Assembly (NCBI GenBank): GCA_946615875.1
Contig: CAMOIK010000001.1
Span: forward strand, 1 to 50,028
Direction of reading: 5' to 3'
DNA length: 50,028 nucleotides
Source of the DNA: an uncultured Verrucomicrobiota bacterium
GTDB lineage: Bacteria; Verrucomicrobiota; Kiritimatiellia; RFP12; UBA1067
Made by a program: the position numbers and the translations under genes. Positions 16,511-24,225 of the stretch are shown one piece after another. Each line of letters starts with the position of its first letter. Position 1 is the stretch's first letter. A model generated the notes under the pieces. The model did not search any database, was not told the DNA's origin, and was given only the letters and a program-made list of their open reading frames with translations.

Positions 16511-16953
16511 TTCGCGGGCTTCTCCTCCTGCTCCGCCTCGGCGTCCGCCTCGGCTATGCCGAGCGCCTTTGCGGCCTGCACGAGGCCGGCGTCGTCGCTG
16601 GCAAGGGCGCACTTGACGCCGTGGACGGCCTCCAGCTCCTGGATGGTGGCCAAGTGGATGGCCTGCAGGGTGCCGACCGTCACCTGGCTCGCTTCGGAGG
16701 CGCGCTTCAGCACGGCGTCGGTCACGGGGACCTGCGTGACGGCGTTGCACACCGTCTCGATCCACGTGCCGAGGCGGGCGCGTCCGGCGTCGTCGATCAT
16801 TCCTTCGAGTCGCAGGCGGTTCGCGGCGCGGCAGCACTCCACCCGCATCAGCGTGGAGGCGTAGGCCTTTTCCCATTTGCCCCAGAATTCAGCGGGACGC
16901 CCTACGCCCAGCAAGCGCCGGATCACGAACGAGGAATCGAGATAGACTATCAT
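16507..16953 (-). CDS. PIN-domain toxin (VapC-like)
   Basis: 148 residues. N-terminal YLDSS gives the first acid (D6) and RVECCRAANRL the second (E39). The expected third acid in the LDAIHLA-type motif is Gln97 (TLQAIHLAT), and SDD at 119-121 may supply the fourth. Loss of the third acid may weaken or alter metal-dependent RNase activity. The C-terminal tail is Glu/Ala-rich. The start overlaps the antitoxin stop and the stop overlaps DUF445 (ATGA at both ends), indicating tight coupling. Confidence 0.85.
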   Translation of the reverse strand: MIVYLDSSFVIRRLLGVGRPAEFWGKWEKAYASTLMRVECCRAANRLRLEGMIDDAGRARLGTWIETVCNAVTQVPVTDAVLKRASEASQVTVGTLQAIHLATIQELEAVHGVKCALASDDAGLVQAAKALGIAEADAEAEQEEKPAK

Positions 16954-17201
16954 CGCGCACTCCTTTCTTTCGCAATCTCGGCGAGAGGGTCGTGTTTGAA
17001 GCCGAAGCCGCCGATGTCCGCCACTGCGGACGCCGGAACGGTCGGTTCGCGAAGAGGAAGACGGCTGTCTCCGTCTTCGCCTAGCAGCCGCGCAACGATG
17101 CGCTTATGGCTTGTGATCAGCACGTTTCGTCCTTGGCTGGCCAGTCCAAGGTAGTGGCTGAGCTGCTGTTTAAGCGTGGCCGTGTTTACTGTTATGGTCA
17201 T
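16950..17201 (-). CDS. Phd/YefM-type antitoxin
   Basis: 83 residues. N-terminal MTITVNTATLKQQLSHYL and VLITSHKRIVARLL are typical of the Phd/YefM DNA-binding fold; the C-terminal half would wrap the PIN toxin. ATG 17201 is chosen because a -10 element ends 10 nt upstream; a longer frame to 17267 passes through that promoter. Likely autorepressing with its toxin. First gene of a three-gene unit. Confidence 0.85.
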   Translation of the reverse strand: MTITVNTATLKQQLSHYLGLASQGRNVLITSHKRIVARLLGEDGDSRLPLREPTVPASAVADIGGFGFKHDPLAEIAKERSAR

Positions 17202-17211
17202 AGCGGCACAT

Positions 17212-17222
17212 ATATTACCATA
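17212..17222 (-). promoter_or_regulatory. Extended -10 promoter of the antitoxin unit
   Basis: TATGGTAATAT on the minus strand, a variant of the common element, 10 nt from the antitoxin ATG, giving almost no leader. The surrounding 17202-17353 region is unusually AT-rich and otherwise shows no gene. A single palindrome-like GTCCATATGTGGA at 17293-17305 resembles the CATATAT array units. Confidence 0.6.
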
Positions 17223-17353
17223 TTGTGGACATGGTGTCAATGGCGGGGAATGTGCATTTCCCTCCATGTTTGGCCTAATATGTCCTATTGACGTCCATAT
17301 GTGGATATGCTTTCCCGTCGGTCCTCGCCCGTCGATCGGTCGGTCTGGCCGCG

Positions 17354-18424
17354 CTATTCGGGCGGCGTCCAGTTCTGCATGGCGGAGTGAAGTTCTTCGA
17401 CGCGAGAGAGGTATTTGGCGGCTTCGCCCTGCGCCACCGCGTCCTTCGATTCCTGGAGGCGCGCTACTCTGTCCATCGTGCTCTTGTAGAACGCGGCGGC
17501 CTTTTTCGCCTCAACGGGCTTCTTGACCGGCTTGGCTGCTTCGCGCTCGCAGGAGGCGACGATCTTGATCATCTTCTGGCGGTCCGGATACTTCTTCAGG
17601 CGGTTGTTGAGCGAGGCCAGCTTCCTGTCGGATTTCAAGTCCGGCCACATCTTCAGCAATTCCTCTATGTCCCACATGGCCTGTCCCGGCGAAGAGTTGG
17701 AGTCGGAGATAAGCTCGGTCAGCCGCATGTCGCGTTTCTGGACGATTGCCGCCGAGAGGTGGCGGGCCTCCTCCGCCACGGCGGGATCTTTGTCTGCGGA
17801 CATCTTGCGCAGCCAGTTCAGGCCGGGTTTCATGGAATGGCCTTGGCTGAAGTGGTTCGTCACGTCGCCGGCGAGTTTGTCCACCTTGGCGATGCCGAAG
17901 ATCGGATGTTCGCGAGGCAGTTTGCGCACTGCCGCGAACGCGGCGGACGACGCCTTGGAGAAGTCGGTGCCGCTGTGCAGGACCTTGCCGTTCGTGCCGA
18001 CGACGTAGAAGAAGGGGAGTGATTTCGCGGCCGGCTCGCCTTCGGCCAGGCCGGCGTCGTTGTAGATCGGGATGCTCTTCTCCAGCGGTATTTCAAGATC
18101 CTTCATGGTTTCGGCGAACTTCGCCGCGTTCATGCGGTGTCCGCGCAGCGAGGCGATCGCTTTCAGACGGTAGAATTTGCTGTTTCTCGCCGTGCTCATG
18201 GCCTTGACCACCTTGTCGAGCGGCAGTTTCTTTATGGAGTCCTCGTTGAACGCCGCCACGATGACGACGGTGTCGATCAAGTCTTCCGGCTCGATAATCG
18301 CGCCGTTCACGCGGTTCTTCTCGCCGAGGCCGCGCCAGATTTCCTTGCCGTCATGTCCTGCCGCGCTGCCGCACATGGCCGTGAACCCGGCAAGCGCCGC
18401 CAACATCCACTGTTTCGCTTTCAT
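17354..18424 (-). CDS. Secreted thioredoxin-fold-like protein, function unknown
   Basis: 356 residues with a signal peptide (MKAKQWMLAALAGFTAMCGSAAG); a lipobox is not convincing. Residues about 50-180 read like a thioredoxin-type domain (DTVVIVAAFNED, IPLEKSIPIYND, LPFFYVVGTNGKVLHSG) but lack a CxxC pair, so redox activity is unlikely. The rest is helical, Lys-rich and unassigned. ATG 18424 lies 8 nt from the -10 hexamer. Monocistronic by context. Confidence 0.65.
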   Translation of the reverse strand: MKAKQWMLAALAGFTAMCGSAAGHDGKEIWRGLGEKNRVNGAIIEPEDLIDTVVIVAAFNEDSIKKLPLDKVVKAMSTARNSKFYRLKAIASLRGHRMNAAKFAETMKDLEIPLEKSIPIYNDAGLAEGEPAAKSLPFFYVVGTNGKVLHSGTDFSKASSAAFAAVRKLPREHPIFGIAKVDKLAGDVTNHFSQGHSMKPGLNWLRKMSADKDPAVAEEARHLSAAIVQKRDMRLTELISDSNSSPGQAMWDIEELLKMWPDLKSDRKLASLNNRLKKYPDRQKMIKIVASCEREAAKPVKKPVEAKKAAAFYKSTMDRVARLQESKDAVAQGEAAKYLSRVEELHSAMQNWTPPE

Positions 18425-18431
18425 GGCCGAT

Positions 18432-18442
18432 AGTATAGCATA
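18432..18442 (-). promoter_or_regulatory. Extended -10 promoter of the thioredoxin-like gene
   Basis: TATGCTATACT on the minus strand with AAAA upstream; 7 nt separate it from the ATG, so the mRNA should be leaderless. Confidence 0.7.
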
Positions 18443-18540
18443 TTTTCGCCGCTTCGTCTATGGCAAAACGACACGCGCGACAGGCGCGGCAGATGGCGTC
18501 GATAGCGGCTGGGCGGTGCATGCCATAGGCCGCCGCTTGT

Positions 18541-18707
18541 TCCATATATAGACTGCCTCTTCTCCATATATGGACTGCCCCCTGCTCTATATATAGACTA
18601 CCCTCTTCTCTATATATAGACTGCCGCCTTCTCCATATATAGACGGCCGCTTCTCCATATATGGACTGCCGCCCGCTCCATATATGGCGTCGCCGAGTCC
18701 CCAAGGG
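18541..18707. repeat. Seven-unit CATATAT palindromic array, copy 1
   Basis: Units are centred on C/TATATAT cores at 18543, 18565, 18588, 18611, 18634, 18656 and 18679: steps of 22 or 23 bp. The consensus reads TCTCCATATATAGACTGCC; core variants are CCATATATGG, CTATATATAG and the hybrid CCATATATAG, so several are perfect 10-bp palindromes. The array is closed on its right by GTCCCCAAGGG (18697-18707), found in reverse complement beside the second array. The remainder of 18425-18872 holds no gene I can support. Confidence 0.93.
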
Positions 18708-18835
18708 CGGCGGTTGGGCGGTGATGCAAGCCAATGGGAGCGACGAAGGCGCAAGCCCCATGATGCGCTTGCGCGGCAACCCGGATGCGAACACGCACGG
18801 CGCGCGGCTCGCGCCCTTGACCCGCTGCGCGGAAT

Positions 18836-18846
18836 TATGGTATAAT
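18836..18846 (+). promoter_or_regulatory. Extended -10 promoter of the envelope operon
   Basis: Exact TATGGTATAAT, about 145 bp after the repeat array, with a short leader containing AAAGGAAAG before the first gene. Confidence 0.82.
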
Positions 18847-18872
18847 AGCGACACCTGAAAGGAAAGACAGAC

Positions 18873-19511
18873 ATGAGAGACTTGTTCATTTGCTGTGCGG
18901 GCGGGCTGGGGCGCGAAGCGGTCTGGACTGTCGAGCGCATCAACAAGGCTGCTCAGCAGCCTCTCTGGAACGTAATCGGCTTCGCGGACGACGATCCTGC
19001 CAAGGCCGAAGGGAATTTCGAGGGCTATCCGATGCTCGGGAGCTGCGAGAAGGCTTCCAAGGACTACCCCGGCGCGTCGGTGTTCATTGCGATAGGCGAC
19101 AACAAGCTGCGCGCCGAGATATACAGGCGGCTGCGCGGGCACGACTTTCCGGCGATCATCGACCCGTCGGCGCAGGTCTCGCCCACGACCGAGTTCAAGC
19201 ACGGCACCTACATCGCCGCCGAGGCCGTGGTTTCGGTGGGCACGGAGATAGGCAAGTTCGCGATCATCAACGCCCGCGCCGGAGTCGGCCACGATTGCCA
19301 GCTGGGCGACTTCGTGCAGATTTCGCCCGGCGTCTCCATTTCCGGGAACTGCAAGATCGGCGACTACGTGCTGATGGGCACCAACTCCTGCACCGCGCCG
19401 CACATGACCGTGGGCGACAACGCGACGGTGTGCGCCGGCACGCCCGTCTTGAAGGATGTGGGGCCTGGCGAGACGCTCTCGCCTTTCGGCACGCTGAAGA
19501 GCCAGGCGTGA
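18873..19511 (+). CDS. NeuD-family sugar acyltransferase
   Basis: 212 residues. The N-terminus (LFICCAGGLGREAVW) is the Rossmann-like PglD/NeuD domain; from about 110 a left-handed beta-helix of hexapeptide repeats follows (HGTYIAAEAVVSVGTEIG, then GVGHDCQLGDFVQISPG), as in acetyl-CoA-dependent sugar O- or N-acetyltransferases. It probably modifies a surface sugar. First of five overlapping genes; its stop overlaps the GTG of the Kdo transferase gene. Confidence 0.87.
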   Translation: MRDLFICCAGGLGREAVWTVERINKAAQQPLWNVIGFADDDPAKAEGNFEGYPMLGSCEKASKDYPGASVFIAIGDNKLRAEIYRRLRGHDFPAIIDPSAQVSPTTEFKHGTYIAAEAVVSVGTEIGKFAIINARAGVGHDCQLGDFVQISPGVSISGNCKIGDYVLMGTNSCTAPHMTVGDNATVCAGTPVLKDVGPGETLSPFGTLKSQA

Positions 19512-21955
19512 AGTGGGCGCTGTACAACCTGGCGTTCGCGCTGGTGTTCCCGGCGCTGCTGCCGGGATTTTTGCTGCGGATGGCGCGGCGGGGCGGCTAT
19601 CGCGCCCGCATTGGCGACCGCTTCGCCCTCTACCCTGAAAGCGTTATCGACGCCTTCGCCGCGCGGTCCGTCTCCGGCGCGGCGCCGGTCTGGATACACG
19701 CCGTCTCGGTGGGCGAAGTGCAGGTGGCGCTGCAGCTGATGAGGGAGTGGCGCGCCGCCGAGCCGGACGTGCGTTTCTGTTTCTCGACCACCAGCTCGAC
19801 GGGCTGGAAGATCGCGGAAGGGGGGGTGGGCGCCAACGACGTGCTGATATACAACCCTCTCGACTTCCCCAACTTCGTGAAATCGGCGCTGCGCACGGTG
19901 CGGCCGCGCGCCATCGTCCTCACAGAGAGCGAGATATGGCCGGTCTTCATACGCCGCGCAAGGAAGGCCGGAATCCCGCTCTTCCTGATCAACGCCCGCG
20001 TAAGCGACCGCAGCGCCCCGCGCTATCGCCTGGCCAGATGGTTCTTCAAGGACGTGTTTTCCTGCTTCACCGCCATTTTCGCCCAGTCTCGCCTGGACGC
20101 CGAGCGCCTGATCGCGGCAGGGGTGCCGTCCGGCATAGTCAAGGTGACGGGCAGCTTCAAGTTCGACGTGGCGCGGCGCAACCCGTCCAAGGAGAAGGAG
20201 TTGGCGGACTGGATCGCCGCTTCCTGCGGCGCGGCGGACGCGCCGCGCCGCCGCATACTCCTTGGCGCGTCCACCTGGCCGGGTGAGGACGAGGTGATGC
20301 TGCGGGTCTACGCCGCCATGCCGGACGACGTGCTGCTGGTCATCGCGCCACGCCACTTCGAAAAGGCGGATGCCGTGGAGGCGAACATCGTCAAGGCGGG
20401 CTTCCGCTGCGTCAGGCGCTCGAAAGGCGGCAGCGCAAACGCCGATTGCGGCGGCGCCAGGTGCGTCTTCCTGGCCGACACCACCGGCGAGCTGATGGGA
20501 CTCTACGGCATCGCGGACGCCGTGTTCGTGGGCAAGTCGCTGTGCGAGCACGGCAGCCAGAACATGATCGAGCCGTGCCTCTGCGGCAAGCCCACCGTCG
20601 TGGGGCCGAACACCGAGAACTTCCGCCCGGTCATGAGCGACCTGCTGGAGGCGGGGGCGATAGTCCAGGCCGGCGACGAGGCGCAGGTCGCCGCCACGCT
20701 CGTCAAATGGCTCTCGCCGGAGGGACGCTCCGAAGCGCAGGCGCTGGGGGCGCGCGCCGCCGCCGCCGTCGCCGGGCGCGTGGGCGTGGTGCCGCGCTGC
20801 CTCGGCGAGATACGCGACGCGCTTGGCCTCGCCGCGCCGCCGCAGGAGGTGGCGCACGGCACGCGTCGGCGCACTCCTTGGCTTTGGCTCGCGCCGACGG
20901 CCGTGGCCGTCGCGCTGGCCGCGGCCATCCTCTCTGGCGGCAGACCGGACGCTCAGGACTTCGACGCCATCGCGGATGCCGCCGCGGAGCATTTCAGATA
21001 CAGGCCGCTCGACACCATCGAACGCTTCATCGGGCGCATCGAGAAGCCTGACGCGTCGGCCACCAACGACATCGTCTTCGTCAAGGACGGCAGACGCAGA
21101 AACTGGAGCGACGTGATTCGCGCCGCTTCGCCGGACGCCGCGATCGTGTGGCCGCTGGACGTCCGCGACATGACCATGGCGGAGTTCAAGGAAGCGCTCG
21201 ACTCTTTCCCGTGCCGAGACGCGCACCTGTGGATGCCGGGCGAGACCGATTGGGTGCTGGCCGGGCGCATCGCGCCCGCCAGCGTCGCGATAGGCGACAT
21301 CCTGGAGGCGTTCTCCGACGAGACCGCCATAGACGATCTGGCGGAGGCCAGGTGCGACACGCTCCCGGAGTTCTTCGCCAACTACGTCGGCGACAGGATG
21401 ACGTGCATGGGCGCGTTTACGGGCGACCTCTCCGCCAAAGTCGCGCCGGAAAGGTTCGTCACGCAGGAGATACCGGACGTCGGATGGGTCGCGCCGGGCG
21501 ATCTCGACGAGGACATACTTGAAGCCACGGCGCAGGAGATGCGCTCGCTCATGCTCGTGCGCCGCAGCGTGATAGAGGGCAACATGCTCGCCAAGCAGGG
21601 CAAGACGGACGACGCGATAGAGAAATGGGCCTCCGCCCTGCTGCGCAATCCGCACGACACCATGCTTCTCGGCCGCCTCCACCGCCTCGCGGTCAATGCC
21701 ATAACCTTTGAGAAGGTCGGCAACATGAGCGCCGCCGCCAAGTGCTACGAAACGATGCTTTGCGTCTGCCCGACAGACATCGCCGCCGTCATGGCCTATG
21801 CGAACTGCCTCCGGCGGCTCGGCAAGAACCAGATGGCGGACGACGTGATGAAGCGCGTCGAGAGCCTGAAGCGCTCCATGGCCGCCGAGGAGGCCGGCGA
21901 GAAGGGCGGCGACGCGCCGACGCCGCCACAGGAAAACCGAAAGGAGGAGAAATGA
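19508..21955 (+). CDS. waaA: Kdo transferase with extra membrane-anchored C-terminal TPR region
   Basis: 815 residues; ordinary WaaA is about 420. Residues 1-445 are WaaA: N-terminal membrane anchor, HAVSVGEVQVAL (64-75, with the catalytic Glu), FSTTSSTGW, ESEIWP and GSQNMIEPCLCGKPTVVGP. A second membrane segment follows at 458-477. The last 338 residues contain a mixed domain (FPCRDAHLWMPGETDWVLAGR) and TPR-like helices (IEKWASALLRNPHDTMLL; AAKCYETMLCVCPTDIAAV). The topology would place this region in the periplasm. GTG 19508 overlaps the upstream stop (GTGA). The fusion is continuous, with no sign of a frameshift. Confidence 0.88.
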   Translation: MKWALYNLAFALVFPALLPGFLLRMARRGGYRARIGDRFALYPESVIDAFAARSVSGAAPVWIHAVSVGEVQVALQLMREWRAAEPDVRFCFSTTSSTGWKIAEGGVGANDVLIYNPLDFPNFVKSALRTVRPRAIVLTESEIWPVFIRRARKAGIPLFLINARVSDRSAPRYRLARWFFKDVFSCFTAIFAQSRLDAERLIAAGVPSGIVKVTGSFKFDVARRNPSKEKELADWIAASCGAADAPRRRILLGASTWPGEDEVMLRVYAAMPDDVLLVIAPRHFEKADAVEANIVKAGFRCVRRSKGGSANADCGGARCVFLADTTGELMGLYGIADAVFVGKSLCEHGSQNMIEPCLCGKPTVVGPNTENFRPVMSDLLEAGAIVQAGDEAQVAATLVKWLSPEGRSEAQALGARAAAAVAGRVGVVPRCLGEIRDALGLAAPPQEVAHGTRRRTPWLWLAPTAVAVALAAAILSGGRPDAQDFDAIADAAAEHFRYRPLDTIERFIGRIEKPDASATNDIVFVKDGRRRNWSDVIRAASPDAAIVWPLDVRDMTMAEFKEALDSFPCRDAHLWMPGETDWVLAGRIAPASVAIGDILEAFSDETAIDDLAEARCDTLPEFFANYVGDRMTCMGAFTGDLSAKVAPERFVTQEIPDVGWVAPGDLDEDILEATAQEMRSLMLVRRSVIEGNMLAKQGKTDDAIEKWASALLRNPHDTMLLGRLHRLAVNAITFEKVGNMSAAAKCYETMLCVCPTDIAAVMAYANCLRRLGKNQMADDVMKRVESLKRSMAAEEAGEKGGDAPTPPQENRKEEK

Positions 21956-22665
21956 GAAGGCTGTCCATCGCGCTGGCGCTCGCCGGCTCGGTCTTCGCGG
22001 GCTGTTTCACCATACACCGCTCGGAACTCCCCGACGTGCAGATGTCGCGTCTGCCGCAGGGACGCGAGGTCAGGGTGGCGCTGGCCGGTTTCGAGGCCAC
22101 CGTCACCACCTACCTCCCCATCCGCGAACAGACGACCGTCTGGAGCGACGGGCCGGGCTACTATCATCGCGGACGCCGCCACGACTACTACGGACCGCGC
22201 ACGGAAACCTGGACCTCCACCACCTACGTGCCGCAGGTGCGCGACGACGACACCTTTATCAAGTTCGCCGCCGACACGCTGGAAGGCGCGGGCTGCATAA
22301 TGGCCTCCACCAACATCGACTACGTCGTCGATGTGCGCTTCGGCGGGCCGGAAATCACCAACACCGACAGGACGGTCGAGGCCCTCTGGGTCGTCCTTTC
22401 GCTGCTTTCCGCCGATTACAGCGCGCAGACGCGCACGGCGCGCATGAAGATACGCGACGGCGAGACCGGCAAGGTGGTGTTCATGCGCGACTACACCGAA
22501 AAGTGTTCGGCCGCCGTCTGGGGGCCGATCCCGATATTCTCGCCTCTGGCGGCGACCGACACGGGCGACGCCGCCATGCAGGCCAGGGCGTTGAACGCGC
22601 TGACCTTGCGGGCGATGGCCGACGCCACGGCGTTTCTCGCCTCGGCATCCGCTGCGGCGCAATGA
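21952..22665 (+). CDS. Lipoprotein, function unknown
   Basis: 237 residues with a lipoprotein signal (LALAGSVFAGC). The body has an early Tyr/His/Arg-rich stretch (GYYHRGRRHDYYG) and beta-rich segments (YVVDVRFGGPEI, ARMKIRDGETGKVVFMRDY), resembling periplasmic or outer-membrane assembly lipoproteins of no named family. ATG 21952 has AAGGAGGAG upstream, overlaps the WaaA stop, and its own stop overlaps the ketosynthase start. A role in LPS or envelope lipid handling is inference from context. Confidence 0.75.
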   Translation: MRRLSIALALAGSVFAGCFTIHRSELPDVQMSRLPQGREVRVALAGFEATVTTYLPIREQTTVWSDGPGYYHRGRRHDYYGPRTETWTSTTYVPQVRDDDTFIKFAADTLEGAGCIMASTNIDYVVDVRFGGPEITNTDRTVEALWVVLSLLSADYSAQTRTARMKIRDGETGKVVFMRDYTEKCSAAVWGPIPIFSPLAATDTGDAAMQARALNALTLRAMADATAFLASASAAAQ

Positions 22666-23804
22666 AGATCCCGGTGACAGCCTGGTGGGCGGCGTCCGCA
22701 CTGGGCGTCGGCCCCGAGGAGATGGCCGCGCACCTCAGGCGCGGCGAAGCGCCGGGTATGCGCCGCATCTCCGGCGACATCCCGGGACGCGAAATTTTCT
22801 TTGGAGGGATAGACGCTCCTCTGCCGGAGATCGGCGACGCCCGCTGGAACATGAGGGCGTGCCGCCTCCTCGAACTGGCCATTGGCGGGATGCGCGACGA
22901 ACTGGCCGCGGCCATAGCCCGCCATGGCGCCGCCCGCGTGGGCGTGGTGCTGGGCGCCAGCAACACGGGCGTCGACGAGGCCGAAAGCTTCGTAGATCGC
23001 TGGCTGGCGGAAGGAGAGAAGCCAGGCGAGATGGAGTTTTCCATGCTGGAGCTTGGCACCCCCGCCGCCTATCTGGCTGGGAGGCTCGGCATAGAGGGAC
23101 CGGCTTACGTCGTATCGACGGCGTGCTCCAGCGCCGCCAAGGCGTTCGGTGCCGCCGAGCGACTGATACGCGGCGGCGTCTGCGACGCCGTCGTCACCGG
23201 CGGCGTGGACGGCAGATGCCGCTTCGCGATGAACGGTTTCGCCGCTCTCGGCGCGCTGGCGCAGGAACGCTGCCGCCCTCTCGCGCCGGATCGCGACGGC
23301 ATAAATCTCGGCGAGGCGGTGGCTTTGTTTTTGCTGGAGGCCCCAGGGCGTTCCCAAGGCGCGGCGGCGTTTCTCTGCGGCGTCGGCGAGAGCAGCGACG
23401 CCTACCACGCCACCGCCCCGGACCCGGAAGGACGCGGAGCGGAGGCCGCTATGCGCGCGGCCATCGCCGCCGCAGGCATTCGCCCGGCTGACGTCGCATA
23501 CGTCAATCTCCACGGCACGGGCACACAGGCGAACGACGCGATGGAGTTGAAGGCGCTCGGGCGCGTGTTCGGCTTCTCCACGGAAGACGCGCTTTCGCGC
23601 TCCTCGTCGCCGCGCCTGGATGTGGCGGGGCTGGCGGCGGAGAGCACAAAGCATTTGACCGGCCACTGCCTGGGCGCGGCGGGCGCCATCGAGGCCGCCA
23701 TATGTCTGCTGCGGCTGGACGAACTGGGCGGCGGCGGGGCGGCGCTCAGCAACTCTTTCGCGTTCGGAGGCTCAAATGCAAGCGTCGTCTTACAGTCTAG
23801 GTGA
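22662..23804 (+). CDS. Beta-ketoacyl-ACP synthase (KAS II-like)
   Basis: 380 residues. The thiolase-fold triad is intact: C155 in VSTACSSAAKA, H284 in NLHGTGTQAND and H335 in TKHLTGHCLGAAGA. It is shorter and more diverged than FabF and has an insertion before the last His. Its neighbour is a dehydratase rather than a full fatty-acid gene set, recalling accessory polyketide or aryl-polyene loci, but no ACP, acyltransferase or ketoreductase is present here. It may supply an unusual acyl chain for lipid A or the acyltransferase at the head of the operon. Confidence 0.85.
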   Translation: MKIPVTAWWAASALGVGPEEMAAHLRRGEAPGMRRISGDIPGREIFFGGIDAPLPEIGDARWNMRACRLLELAIGGMRDELAAAIARHGAARVGVVLGASNTGVDEAESFVDRWLAEGEKPGEMEFSMLELGTPAAYLAGRLGIEGPAYVVSTACSSAAKAFGAAERLIRGGVCDAVVTGGVDGRCRFAMNGFAALGALAQERCRPLAPDRDGINLGEAVALFLLEAPGRSQGAAAFLCGVGESSDAYHATAPDPEGRGAEAAMRAAIAAAGIRPADVAYVNLHGTGTQANDAMELKALGRVFGFSTEDALSRSSSPRLDVAGLAAESTKHLTGHCLGAAGAIEAAICLLRLDELGGGGAALSNSFAFGGSNASVVLQSR

Positions 23805-24219
23805 ACTCATTCCGCATCGCGACGCGATGGTGCTGATCGACGAAGTCGTCTCTTGCGATCTCGCCGCCGCCACGCTGACCGCCGCATTCACGGCGAAGCC
23901 GCAGTGGCAGGAGAACTGGACGGCGATAGAGTTCATGGCGCAGACCGCCGCCGCGCTGGCCGGCGCATCCGACCGCGCGGCGGGATGGCGCGGCGCGCCG
24001 CGCCCGGGCTTCCTGCTCGGCACGAGAAAACTGGAACTGTTCCTGGATCGTTTCGTCGTCGGCCGCCGCTATCTGGCGACCGCCCGCAACTCCTTCTGCG
24101 CAGACGGCGCCGCGAGCTTCGAATGCGAAATCCGCGACGGCGAGACGCTCGTCGCGAAGGCCACGCTCACCGCATACAGGCCGGACGACGCCGGCGCCTC
24201 GCTCGACTCCTTCGCCTAG
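23776..24219 (+). CDS. Hotdog-fold 3-hydroxyacyl-ACP dehydratase (ApeP/FabZ-like)
   Basis: 147 residues. LIPHRDAMVLIDEVVS is the PHRxxM...D motif of the COG4706/FabZ-like group, with the catalytic His in IPHR; the central helix EFMAQTAAALAGA supplies the acidic residue position. It overlaps the ketosynthase by 29 nt, so the pair probably acts on the same acyl-ACP. Last gene of the operon. Confidence 0.82.
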   Translation: MQASSYSLGELIPHRDAMVLIDEVVSCDLAAATLTAAFTAKPQWQENWTAIEFMAQTAAALAGASDRAAGWRGAPRPGFLLGTRKLELFLDRFVVGRRYLATARNSFCADGAASFECEIRDGETLVAKATLTAYRPDDAGASLDSFA

Positions 24220-24225
24220 TCTGCG

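Noticed and set aside
18541..18690. CRISPR array
   Set aside because: Units are 22-23 bp with only about 10 bp between palindromic cores, spacers are not unique 30-mers, and no cas genes are present.
18541..18690. CArG-box (SRF/MADS) sites in CCATATATGG
   Set aside because: The match to CC(A/T)6GG is real, but MADS regulators are eukaryotic; a palindromic AT core fits by chance.
18587..19403. Protein with repeats such as SLYIEKR read through array 1 on the minus strand
   Set aside because: The repeat peptide is a by-product of the 22-23-bp DNA repeat; no ribosome site or promoter is present and the frame runs antisense into a real gene.
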